Below are positions 24,449 to 34,753 of a DNA stretch of 64,000 nucleotides, one piece after another. The stretch's first letter is position 1; every line of letters begins with the position of its first letter. The notes beneath the pieces were generated by a model. It saw nothing but the letters and a program-made list of their open reading frames with translations. It was not told the origin of the DNA and ran no database searches. The position numbers and the translations under genes were made by a program. The DNA is from Leucocoprinus leucothites. Taxonomy: Eukaryota > Basidiomycota > Agaricomycetes > Agaricales > Agaricaceae. The DNA lies in contig JAACJO010000015.1 in the NCBI GenBank assembly GCA_013368445.1, forward strand, positions 248,001 through 312,000, given 5' to 3'.

Positions 24449-26985
24449 ATGGCCGAACGCTGGATCGCTGATAACCTACAAAGCCTATCATATGAGGTGC
24501 GTCTTCCCCGGCCGTTTCTTCCTCCTGATCTCACCTGGCCTTTCATTTTTATAGGACCTCACGCATCTTGTGCGTGAGGTGCCCAGGGACCCAGCATATA
24601 GTGGCGGATATGCCGATGTCTATACCGGGAAATACTTGAAAGATGCCAAAACAGAAGTCGATGTAAGAAATTTGTTTGATTTTCTGAATTTGTGCCTTTT
24701 ACAAAGCTAACTGACTCAAGGTTGCTATTAAAGTGCTCCGGCTCGGCAGTGAACAGGAAGAGAACAAAAAGGTCACAAAAGTAATATACGAGTTCAATTA
24801 TGCAAAAATCAGTTTAATCGATTTTCTTGCAGCGTCTGATCAGGGAGAGGACGGTCTGGCTTGACCTGAACCACAAAAATATCTTGCCATTCATTGGTCT
24901 CATCGAGGGCTTGGGAAGGCGTGGTTGTCCCGCTCTTATGTCCCCGTGGTGTAGCAACGGCACTATCACGGATTACCTATTAGCTCACCCTGAAGCAGAC
25001 AAGTCACAGTTGGTGCGCCGATGATTTCTCTCTTCCTGAGAGAGACAACTCAAGTGTATCCCAAGCTACTGGGCGTTATCAATGGCCTAGAGTATCTCCA
25101 TAAAAAAGATGTTGTCCATGGGGATCTCAAACCTGTACGCCATTGCTTATTCCTCCTTCATAGGCCTATTACTGATTGATCAATATCCCTGGTTTTCTAG
25201 GCAAATATTCTCATCAGTGACGAGGGCGTCGCACTTCTCTGCGACTTTGGTCGCTCCCTCCTCACAACTCACCGTGGGTTTACTACTAGACCTAGCGGCA
25301 CAGCTCGTTATCAGGCCCCAGAGCTCTTTAACGAGGGTGTCAAACATACTAAATCATCAGATATCTATGGCCTGGGAATGACTTGTTCGGAGGTAAGCCC
25401 CTTACTGGAACTACCCGCCTTCGAGCTTATTGTCTCCGAAGATCTGGACAGGTCTCAAGCCATATTCATTATTTCAAAACGATGCAAGTATCATCTTACA
25501 TGTCACGAAGACCAAAGCCAGGCCGCCGCGCCCGGACACAATATGCGCAAAAACAAACGGGCTGTGGGATGTCTTTGACCAGTGCTGGGCGACCATTCCT
25601 GAAGAGAGGTTGGAGACAAGCCAAGCGGCAGATAGTTTGCGGAGAGTGCTTTTATTGAACCAAGAGGTGCTTCCCGTAAACCAGAACTGACAAATTCATT
25701 GTAGTGTAGTATTGGCATATGTGGGAACATGTCGTATTTGGACGTAATTCACCTTTCCGCGAGCATCCTCTCTTCCCTCTCGTCGCCGAGGTGGTTGAGG
25801 CCTGTCAAATCCACGAGACGCGCATACACCATGAATTGTCATTTTTTATATTCAATTCAAACTCATCTATTAGTTTTCAGGCGATTTATAAATTGTATCC
25901 AATTTCCAGTACGTATACTTCGATTTTGGGCAACTATTGTCGATTAGGATCAGTAGTTATCGATCCCCTTCAGAACTCGTTTCATTCACTAATTTGTGCC
26001 TGGAAATCCTTGTCTGGTAGCCACCAACACACGAGTTGAGGTTTCCAATCCGGGTGCCAGCAGCTGTAACCGATCACGGAGTTATTTGCAGATGCCACCA
26101 ACTTCGAATTGGACTCGAATTGGACTCTCTGTCTAAAGTCATCGATCACATTGGAAATTGAAGTACGCCGCTTATGCCAGCGTTCAGCTCATAACATCCA
26201 CACTTCTCGCACCACTCTCATCGGACCTCACAAGCGCCATCCTTGTCTTAGTGTCATATGGGAGAACATGCGGCCCGTCGTTCGCCCCCAGCTTGAGCTT
26301 GTTAGTTATCATCCTAGACATCAGCGTGAGCATTGCCTAGGATCTCTAATATCAGTGTGAGACCACTGGGTCATAGTTAGACATTCAGAAGCAGGGATAT
26401 GAAACGGTCGATTGATACGAACAAACCTTACGGTGTCCTTCTTTTCTTCTCTCCTGGCTACGGTCAAATCCCAAACATAGCACACTTCTTATCCTTGATA
26501 GTTTGCGCTTACATTCAGCCTATGGATGGGCTACGATTTATCTCGTGAAACCCGATCTTCAATCAACTGGTTGGCCGCCGAGCCTCGCGGTCTATTGCAG
26601 GTTGGAGCCAATGTGCATGTCAAGTTGAAGTTGAGGACCTATCTAGTTGCCATCATGGATTCGACCACCTTTAGCACAACCAGTGCTCGATAACTAAGCC
26701 ATAATACAAGTTGGATAGCGCACGGTGGTTGTGAGTAATATTATAATAGAGGTCGATTGAACGGCTAGATGTACCGCAATCAAGCCAAGCCATGGCATAC
26801 CACCGCCACTTCGAGCTTCTTCCGCTAGTCCATCAACCATGAGCACTAGGGATGATACTAGGTGTAGTCTGGAATATGATGAATTATTAAAGTATATCGA
26901 GGCCATGTATAACGGCTTGTAGTGTTTTCAAATAGACATTCGCAGTTCAGCCGACTCCATCTTGCACACTCTCTCACCAACGCTC
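24380..26985 (+). repeat. tandem duplication, left copy
   Basis: By eye this segment aligns with 27335-29800 plus 30850-31075. It includes kinase 2 and about 1.3 kb of downstream non-coding DNA. Landmarks are shared at an offset of about 2.95-2.99 kb, for example GGTCTATTGCAGGT at about 26589 and 29578. Identity is high in the coding part and lower in the flank. Boundaries are approximate. Confidence 0.75.
24449..25690 (+). CDS. TKL-like protein kinase (kinase copy 2)
   Basis: The ATG at 24449 starts MAERWIADNLQSLSYE, spliced to DLTHLVREV and YSGGYADVYTGKYLKD, then VAIKVLRLG. Next comes the block RLIRERTVWLDLNHKNILPF followed by ALMSPWCSNGTITDYLLAHP. A 53-base intron after KSQL (from 25015) removes an apparent stop and joins LLGVINGLEYLHKKD to the catalytic loop VVHGDLKP/ANILI. 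The metal motif CDFGRS is intact (GAC TTT GGT at 25243-25251), followed by ARYQAPELF and SSDIYGLGMTCSE. A 49-base intron then leads into IWTGLKPYSLFQ and ERLETSQAADSLRRVLLL, ending at 25690. All catalytic residues seen are normal, so it is a predicted active kinase of the Agaricomycete TKL-like group. Confidence 0.85.
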
Positions 26986-27403
26986 ACAGTTACAAAGGAT
27001 CCCTACTGCTTAACAGGACTTTGTCCAAAGTTATTGAGGGTGCATGTACTAGGGAGCACGAGCGATCACGGGCTTTCGGCACTTGTCCCCGATCGCGTCT
27101 CGTCGGTTCCTTTCATTCGTTCCATGACATTCCACCGTATGTTCCTATTCATCCTTCCTTTTTCATATAACCTTATCGTAGAGTATTTAGACCCGCGGTA
27201 CTCGATAGAACGAGGCAATCTTTGCCTCTCTATAAATCGAGAGTATAATTGTGCTTGTTTAACTTGTGCGTGCTATTTGAGTGCTAAAGATTCTCATTTA
27301 TTCTCTAACACTGCGACCTTGGCACTAAGGGGTTCTCTCTCACATGTCAGTCAGTATTTGCAAGTATGGGAACCTTCTTAAACCTTGCATAGCTAGCCGT
27401 AAC
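25691..27403. other. non-coding part of the duplication and kinase 3 promoter
   Basis: The stretch 25691-26985 is the 3' flank of kinase 2 and matches the flank of kinase 3; its open frames are not conserved between the copies, which argues against coding. The stretch 26985-27335 is unique, AT-rich and holds the upstream region of kinase 3, with a CTATAAATCG element near 27229-27238. Confidence 0.5.
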
Positions 27404-28640
27404 ATGACTGAACACTGGATCCCTGATGACCTACAAATTTTATCATATGAGGTGCTCTTCCCTAGTTGTTCCTTTCTCCTGATCTCACCCGGCCTTTCAA
27501 CTTTCCAGGACCTCACACACCTCGTGCGGTGGGACCCTTCCAGGGACCCAATATGTAGTGGTGGATATGCCGATATCTATACCGGAAAATACCTGAAAGA
27601 TGCCCAAACAGAAGTCGACGTAAGGATTTGTTTGATTTTCTGAATTTGTGCTTTTTGCAAAGCTAACTGACTCCAGGTTGCTATTAAAGTGCTCCGGCTC
27701 TGCGAGGAACGGGAGAGGAACATAGAAGCCACAAAAGTAATGTTCACGTTCAATCTTGCAAACATTAGTTCCATCTATAAGTTCAAGTTTCTTGTAGTGT
27801 CTGATCTCAGAGAGGGCGATCTGGCGTGACTTGAACCACAAGAATATCTTGCCACTCATTGGTGTCGCCAAGGACCTCGGAAAGCTTGGTTTTCCCGTTC
27901 TTATATCCCCGTGGTGTAGCAACAACACCATCACATACTACCTGTTGGCCCACCCTGAAGCGGACAAGTCGCAATTGGTGTGCCAATGATTTCGCCCTTC
28001 CCGAGGGAGACAACTGAAGTGTATGCCAAGATACTGGGTGTTGTCGATGGTCTAGAGTATCTCCACCAACAAGATGTCATCCATGGGGACCTCAAACCTG
28101 TACGTCAACGCTCATTCCTCCTTCATAGGCTTATTGTTGATCGGTCAATGTCCCTCGTTTTCTAGTCAAACATTCTCATCAGTGACGAGGGTCTTGCACT
28201 TCTCTGCGACTTTAATTGTTCCAGCGCGACTCGCCGTGGGTTTACTACTAAACCTACCGGCACAGTGCGCTATCAGGCCCCGGAGCTCCTTGGCGAGGGT
28301 GCCAAACATACTAAATCATCAGATATCTATGGCCTGGGAATGACTTGTTCGGAGGTAAGCCCCTTACTGGAACTACCCACCTTTAAGCTTATTTTCTCCG
28401 AAGATCTGGACAGGTACCAAGCCATATTCATTATTTCAAAAGGAGGCAAGTATCATCTTACATGTCGCGAAGACCAAAGCCAGGCCACCGCGCCCGGACA
28501 CAATATGCGCAAAAACAAACGGGCTGTGGGATGTCTTTGACCAGTGCTGGGCGACCATTCCTGAAGAGAGGTTGGAAACAAGCCAAGCGGCAGATAGTTT
28601 GCGGAGAGTGCTTTTATTGAACCAGGAGGGACTTCCCTAA
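27404..28640 (+). CDS. TKL-like kinase copy 3, predicted pseudokinase (DFN)
   Basis: Tandem paralogue of kinase 2 with the same exon layout. The ATG is at 27404, then DLTHLVRWDPS, SGGYADIYTGKYLKD and VAIKVLRLCEE. An exon begins LISERAIWRDLNHKN, followed by ISPWCSNNTITYYLL. The same 53-base intron follows KSQL, then ILGVVDGLEYLHQQD and VIHGDLKP/SNILI. The metal-binding motif reads CDFNCS: codons GAC TTT AAT at 28208-28216 replace DFG, and the activation segment is one codon shorter than in kinase 2. The rest (VRYQAPELL, SSDIYGLGMTCSE, IWTGTKPYSLFQ, ERLETSQAADSLRRVLLL) is intact and ends at TAA 28638-28640. The frame is open throughout, so it looks expressed-capable rather than a dead gene. Loss of the DFG Gly often weakens but does not always abolish activity. 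Confidence 0.8.
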
Positions 28641-29808
28641 ACTAAAACCGACAAATCTATTGTAGTGTGGTATGGGCATATACGAAAACACGTCATATTT
28701 GGACGTAACTCACCTTTCCGCAAGCATCCGTTCTTCCCTCTCGTCACCAGTGTGGTTGGGCTTGTCAGTTCCGCGAGAGCCACATACGCTATGAATGCAC
28801 ATTTTTTATATTCAATTCAAACTCATCTATGAGTTTTTAGGCAATTCACAAACTGTATCCAATTTCCAGTACGTATACTTCCATTTGTGCAAGTATTGTC
28901 GGTGAGGATCGGGACTTATCGATTACCCTCAGGACTCGTTTGATTCACTAGTTTATACCTGGCAATCCTTGTCTGGTAGTCCACTTTCCGCGTCAACGTG
29001 CGAATTGATATTTCGAATTCGGGTGCCGGCAGCTGTAACCGATCACGAAGTTACTTGCAGATGCCAACCAACTTCTAATTGGACTCAATCTGGGCTCTCT
29101 GTATGAAGTCGTTCGCCCTGGAAATTGAAGTACAGCACTTAGGCCAGCACTCAGTTCATATCATCCGCGCTTCTCGCACCACTCTTATCGGGCTTGGCAA
29201 GTACCATCCTTGTCTCAGTGTCAGGTGGGAGAACATCGGAGAACATGTGGCCCGCCGTCCCCCCAACCCGAATTATTAGTTATCACCTCAGACATTAGTA
29301 CGATTATTGCTCAGGATTGCTAATATCAGTGTGAGACCGCTTGGTCCAAGTTGGACATTCAGAAGCAGCCTGAGGGATATGAAACAGTTGATTGACATAA
29401 AATTGAAGCCTCGCGATGTCCTTATCTTCTCTTCTGACTATGGTTAAAAACCCAAACCCAAACATAACACGCCTCTGATCATGGGTAGATTTGAGTTTAT
29501 CCTCAGCCTGTAGAAGGGGTGCGATTTACCACGCGAAGTCAGATCCTCAATGAGCTGATTGATTGCCGAGGCCTCGCGGTCTATTGCAGGTCGGAATGCA
29601 TATCGGGATTTATCCACTTGCAGGCAGGGATATGATCATCTTCACTACAATTAATGTTCGATGACTGAACCATAATACAAGGTGGGTAAAGCGTCGTTGT
29701 GTGAGTAATAGTATTGAAGCTGATTAAAATTCAGATGGACGGACGATAGGTTTTATCAGTGATATTGGAGTAAAAAGTGGCATGTAAGGTCTGACATAGC
29801 CACGGCTA

Positions 29809-30847
29809 ATAGACCCTACTTGGACTTTATTTTTGTTTTTTGTTTTTGATAAAAAAAGGAGCTGATTGAGCGACTAAACGCACGATAGTGTAGAGATCGG
29901 ACGCCCGCTGATGTCAGATCACTGCCATCAGCCGCCATCCCTCTACTACTCCTGTTTCCCCATTCATCGCTGCTACTACACTATCTCAACAACCTCGCAA
30001 TCATCAAGAACGGCCGCCGCCTATGCACATCAAGCCGACCCATCACATCTGATCAAGAATAACCGCCGCTTGCACCCACAATCTTTCCCTCATTTTCCCC
30101 TCATTTCTTAAATCTCAAATTTCGTCCCTCATTTCCCCGTTATCATTTCCCTTTACAGCTTCTAACCCACTCTTTCTACTCGGTTTTGATGGCTTCAACG
30201 CCGCCGAGTTAGGACTTGTCATTCAACTGACAGAAGTCCGCTCTTTTTCATTTTTCCTTTATCCAATCATTTTCTTTCCACTCGTACCTTGCTCGAAAAA
30301 TCCCCATAAAATCGTCATACGCGCCCCACTCTGCTCTCTCTTACCTTGTCTCATCGCTTCGTCTAATAGTGTGGATCCAGGCGACCGCGTGTATTCTCTC
30401 TCCACTCCCTTTTCCACCACTAATATTTCTCAGATATATCCTTATGACCTTAAAATATCGGAAAATCGTCGCCATAAACACTCGTCTCTACTTGTCTCTA
30501 TTTTCTCTAACATTCGTAGGTACTACCAGGCGGTTAGTATAAATACTATCATGTATCTACGAATATTCCTTAGTGAAATCTACCCCTACTTTCTATTTTA
30601 TTCTTGTCTGAACTTAGGAGCTCAAGACCGACCCTACAGCTCAAAAGTGCACTCTACCACTCGATCTCACTCCTCAACAACGATTTGCATCGTCGCATTC
30701 GCGCTGAGTCTTCGTTCCAATTTATTTTCCACTCAAAATTCTAACTACTCTGGTTTACATTTGAGTCATTAGCCAGCGACAGACGGACGCTGTCGCGCTC
30801 GCATTCAATTTCGGACGAACTCGTTTCGTCATCTCTTCAATAGTCAT
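29809..30847. mobile_element. about 1 kb insertion, candidate solo LTR or non-autonomous element
   Basis: Inferred because it splits the right copy of the kinase duplication while the left copy is continuous there. Possible 4-base target repeats GCTA occur at 29805-29808 and 30848-30851. The insert is non-coding and strongly pyrimidine-rich on the plus strand (about 29930-30370). It contains a TATA box (AGTATAAATACTATC near 30537-30551) and then more pyrimidine-rich DNA, as in an LTR with U3, R and U5. A sub-segment starting TGTCAGATCACTGCC at 29912 resembles an LTR start. No partner LTR or coding domain is in the window, and exact ends are uncertain. Confidence 0.4.
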
Positions 30848-31034
30848 GCTATCACCGTTATTCCGAGCTCCTTCCGCCAGTCCATCAACCATGAGTGGTA
30901 TTCACCTGGTCAGTCGGCTCAATCTACAACACGAGGGATAACATTAGTCGTAGCCTGGAATAAGAGCAATTATCTAAGGTATATTAAGGCCCACGTATAA
31001 TGGCTTGAAGCGCTCTCAACGCGATGTTCGTATT

Positions 31035-31946
31035 TCAGCTAATTCCACCTTGTATGTGTTCCCTCAACCATCGCTGCGATCTAATCATTCTCAACCGCAT
31101 ATCAAATCTCGTCGCAATCCACACTTGATGCAGTTTCTGCTTTGGACTATTTGTCCTGCTCCGTTCCTCGTCTCCTCTAGTCTCTGCTTCGTGATCCTGC
31201 ACTTGAACATTGTTATCCTCCTTGTTTCCATACACAACTCCGCAAATGGCTTTACCCAGGTCATTCTTGACACCACTTGCAGCTTTCTCCTGAGGTTTTG
31301 TCAATAACTTCCTTTCGGTCTGCTCGTCGACCCCTACGCCCAGAGAATCCGCGCATAGATAAACAGGGTATCGGGAAGTGTGCTCGGCATGTGAATAGTG
31401 CGTATCCACCTGGTAAGACCTCGAACTGTTGCATATGAAATCCGACGTAGCCTCCTCCGGATCGTCGGAATACTCGTCTTGCTGCGCCAAGGTAAACGTC
31501 TCCCAATATGGGACCTGCGGAGAACGGGGGCGAGGGAGGGGAGAGGTATGTGAACGTTTCGGCGGAGGCCGCCCTGATCCACCGTTCGGTGTGTCCTTGA
31601 ATTCACGACCACCCATATGTGGAGAATCAGACCGGATGAGAGGAAACGGCCGGTAGTCGATATCATGTAAATGCCCTTGAGCATCAACATAACAAAAGTC
31701 CCCACTCAATCTCCTGTGTGCAGAGGTACGGTCGATAGTAGAATAAGTCTGAGGAGAAAGGTAACTTGGATCCATGATCCTCAGAATCTCTTTTGCTTCT
31801 AGGTTTTGTATCCGGGAATTTTTTCTATGGCTACGATTACTGCCGCAGCCAATGCTCCAGTCGGATGGTATGCGCGAAATCGTGGGCCCATTGTGAGAGG
31901 CGTATGAGGGAGCGGGAGAGGGGGAGGAAAGATAGGAGGGAGTCAT
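31035..31946 (-). CDS. hypothetical disordered protein (303 aa)
   Basis: Single open frame from the ATG at 31944-31946. It is Ser/Pro/Arg/His-rich, with patches such as SYLSSPSPAPSYASHNGP and PPPKRSHTSPLPRPRSPQ, and is probably intrinsically disordered. There are no membrane segments, signal peptide or recognised domain. The long uninterrupted frame supports a real gene, though introns are not excluded. The last dozen or so codons and the stop lie in the end of the kinase-block duplication (to about 31075), so its C-terminus may have been created or replaced by that rearrangement. Function unknown. Confidence 0.45.
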   Translation of the reverse strand: MTPSYLSSPSPAPSYASHNGPTISRIPSDWSIGCGSNRSHRKNSRIQNLEAKEILRIMDPSYLSPQTYSTIDRTSAHRRLSGDFCYVDAQGHLHDIDYRPFPLIRSDSPHMGGREFKDTPNGGSGRPPPKRSHTSPLPRPRSPQVPYWETFTLAQQDEYSDDPEEATSDFICNSSRSYQVDTHYSHAEHTSRYPVYLCADSLGVGVDEQTERKLLTKPQEKAASGVKNDLGKAICGVVYGNKEDNNVQVQDHEAETRGDEERSRTNSPKQKLHQVWIATRFDMRLRMIRSQRWLREHIQGGIS

Positions 31947-32518
31947 GATCGCGTTTGTTAGTGGAAAGTAAATCTCGAGGTGGGCGATTAGAGGTGCTGA
32001 GAAGCACGTCCTCCCTCCTGCAGTATATGTATGAGTTCCAGTTTCGACTCAAGTCTATGTATCGTCGCTGTTCATTATGGCCGAGCTGTCTGTGCATTGG
32101 TGCTTTTGATCATCCCTGTGCATGGTACGAGGAAACACGAGCAGCAAACAATCATATCCGGTGCTTTGACTGCTGTTCGGCGGTTTGACGTGCCTGCCCA
32201 TACAAGGATGCTAATGCCCTCCCAAAAGGGGAAATTTAGGTGACATTTACAATAGCTCACAGAAGATGTCCAAGTGTTTTGTCTCGTTGGTTGGGCCCAC
32301 TGTGGCATCAAAAATGGCTGGTTTTGGCCCATTGTTTGTGTTTTGTGTCTTGTGACTCGAAAATGATAGGCGGTTACCAGCGCCTGACCATGAACAATTT
32401 GGTTGAAAGGGCCACTCGAGAAGTCGTGGTTCACGAGACTCTGTGGCAGTCATGGAGTCGAACTCAAAGACATGATGGATGTGCGAAGCAACGGATGTTA
32501 TTGAACGAGAGACTTGAT
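31947..32518. other. intergenic, 0.57 kb
   Basis: Lies between the disordered-protein start and the stop of the FAD oxidoreductase. Overlapping short frames are present and no gene is supported. Confidence 0.45.
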
Positions 32519-34425
32519 CTAGTGCTTCCAGCTAGTGAGATAATGCTCTGGTAGCCACTCGGGCGCCTTCCACTCCGTTCCCGTCAGCTTTGCTACGATC
32601 ATTCCAGCGACCGCCTCGGCACTTCAAAATAGGGTCAGATTTTGAATCTTCAAGTTATGTCCAAGAGAATACTTACGCAGCAAAGGTTCGAGGCATTCCG
32701 TGTCCTGTGAATCCAGCAGCAATATATTGGCCTGGTAAACCTTCCACTGGGCCGACGATGGGTGCGCTGTTCTTGGTAAAGCCCATAATGCCCGTCTAGA
32801 GATATCACAATCCGTTAGCATGGTATCTCAACTAGCGGCTGACGATGCTTAGGCATACCCATTCCATTTCAGCATCCTTTCCTTCCTCAAACATACCCGT
32901 ACCAGGATAGAGGTTAGGTAGAAAGTTCTTCAACGTCCCACTTACACGTTCGTTCAGAACACTATCATCCATCGTGTATTGATCCAGCCCTAGACCAGCT
33001 GTATCACGTCCTCCACCAAGCATTACTAGCGGTGGCTTGTACTCCTCATCATCCTTGCCCGCCTCTTCTGGTCGAGGGAACCAGTACTCATAGCCCCAAT
33101 TGGCTTGCCATGCATGGCGTTCAAGTCGATCAAGCGAAGCATTAGCGCGAACAGCGAACATTTGACCGCGAGTGGGAATGATGTGGTCCTGGAATTGGGG
33201 TAAGAGGTAGGACGCATAGGCATTGGTGGCGTGAATGACGGTCTTGCAGGAAAGTGAACCACGCGGTGTTGTGACGATCCAGTTCGCATCTTGGCCAGAA
33301 GGTGCCGTAGATAGCTCAGGAGAGGGCGTGATGGATATGACGGGGGTAAGGGTATGAAGCTTGACTTTGACGTCCGGATTGGCCGACGAGAGTTTATATA
33401 CGTTAGAAACGAATTTCAGTGGCCAGAGGTTGTAGGAGTCGCTGTATAAGCCCGGAGAGTTGACACCGTATGCCTGGCAATTGTGCCAAACTGGGATTAA
33501 TCATGGGTAGTCAATGCACAGACAGAGGTAGGCATACCTGTAACATCGCTTGTCTATCCAAGAATTTGACGTCTTGGAACTTCAAACCACCCGCTTTCGC
33601 ATCCTCATAGTCAGCTAGGGCTATTTTCTCCTCCGCCTCCTCGTTAAAAACTGTCACATGGCCTCCATGGACAAGATCGACTTCGTCTGCCCAACCATGC
33701 GAATGGATGATATCCACCATAGATTCAACAACGTAATCTTCAAGAGCATACGCCTTCTTCGCATTCTCCTTGCCATAAAGCTGTTCTCGAAGTGCGAACC
33801 CACTGAAGACGTTTGGTGTCAGGTGCCCGCCGTTCCTTCCAGTTGCTCCTGAGCCTAGACCGAGGACATAGGAGTCACTAGCATCGTTAGCGTCCGTTTG
33901 ATATGAGATGAATTAAAACTCACAAAACTCGCGCGCCTCGAGAATGACAATGTTTTTCTCAGCGCCTTTCTTCGCCTGTGCACCGAGAATGTGCTCAAGA
34001 TGGTACACAGTGGAGATTCCTGTGATACCAGATCCGATAACACATACATCTACATCCTTATCTCCAAAGCCAAGTGGGCCGGAGCTTCCCTCTCGAGCTA
34101 ATGGGTTGGCATTGGGGGTATCTATCCAGAAAGACTTTGTTGAGTTTGATACAGGTAGAGTGGCCCATGATGGTCGATCCCGAGGATTATTAGAGAACGA
34201 CTCGAAAGGCATTTGTGCTTGTTTATCTAGCTGTTGCCCTCCGGTGGTGGCGAACAGATTAAAACCGAGGGTATAGGCGAGGAAAGAGAATCGCCCACGC
34301 ATTGGAAGGCAGCTTAAACGTGGTGGAAGTTGGCTAGCCAGGTGGGCGCCAAATCGGATCATTCTGACCGAGTAAGCCCTATTGATCCTGATGACAAGAG
34401 CACCCGTAGGCGAGGCTCGACGCAT
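32519..34425 (-). CDS. FAD-dependent amine/amino-acid oxidoreductase (DAO family)
   Basis: Flavoprotein of the DAO-type fold, related to glycine/sarcosine-oxidase-like fungal proteins. The dinucleotide fold appears as VDVCVIGSGITGISTVYHLE, with the FAD ribose acid in IVILEAREFC. The next exon gives SGATGRNGGHLTPN, the hallmark of this fungal group. Later blocks are VVESMVDIIHSHGW, VIHATNAYASYLLP, IPTRGQMFAV and GYEYWFPRP, ending with a C-terminal FAD block GIMGFTKNSAPIVGP ... GQYIAAGFTGHGMPRT. The stop is at 32519-32521. The start is uncertain: the outer ATG at 34423-34425 gives a long N-terminus. An internal ATG at 34297-34299 would start just before a hydrophobic segment (FSFLAYTLGFNLF) that could be an anchor or signal. 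Four or five introns are inferred. The substrate is unknown. Confidence 0.85.
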
Positions 34426-34753
34426 GCTGCACGGCGTATCGGCAGTACCTGAGGCATGTCGCTATCGGCGGCACAGATCCAGGATCAAGATGTGGACCGC
34501 TGAAGTGGATAGGTTGTATGGGATATCCAGGGCTGTCCCATTGTTTGCGCCTCTCTGCGCAGGATCAAGTGCAGAAAAATCACTATTAAGCGGCGAAATC
34601 TATTCTATAGACGACAATGTTGAAAAGGTATTGATCTCTATGGAAAGTTAATCAGAAAAATTGCGTCTAAGGAGTTACATATAAGTTATAGCTAGGTCGG
34701 AGGTAGGCTTTAAGGATATAGTATGAGCGTACAATTTTAGACCTTTTCAGGTA
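34426..34753. other. spacer
   Basis: About 0.33 kb lies between the FAD oxidoreductase start and the stop of the upstream F-box gene. AT-rich; no gene is seen. Confidence 0.5.

Larger units (their letters stand above)
27335..31075 (+). repeat. tandem duplication, right copy (interrupted)
   Basis: Right copy of the kinase block. Similarity to the left copy runs from about 27335 through kinase 3 and its flank to about 29800. It stops, and resumes from about 30850 to 31075 (shared stretch CAGTCCATCAACCATGAG-like at 26831 and 30887). The intervening roughly 1 kb has no counterpart in the left copy. Confidence 0.7.

Noticed and set aside
25016..25070. Apparent stop codon in kinase copy 2 after KSQL suggesting a broken gene
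   Set aside because: A 53-base GT...AG intron ending in CCCAAG restores the frame, and the same intron works at the matching place in copy 3.
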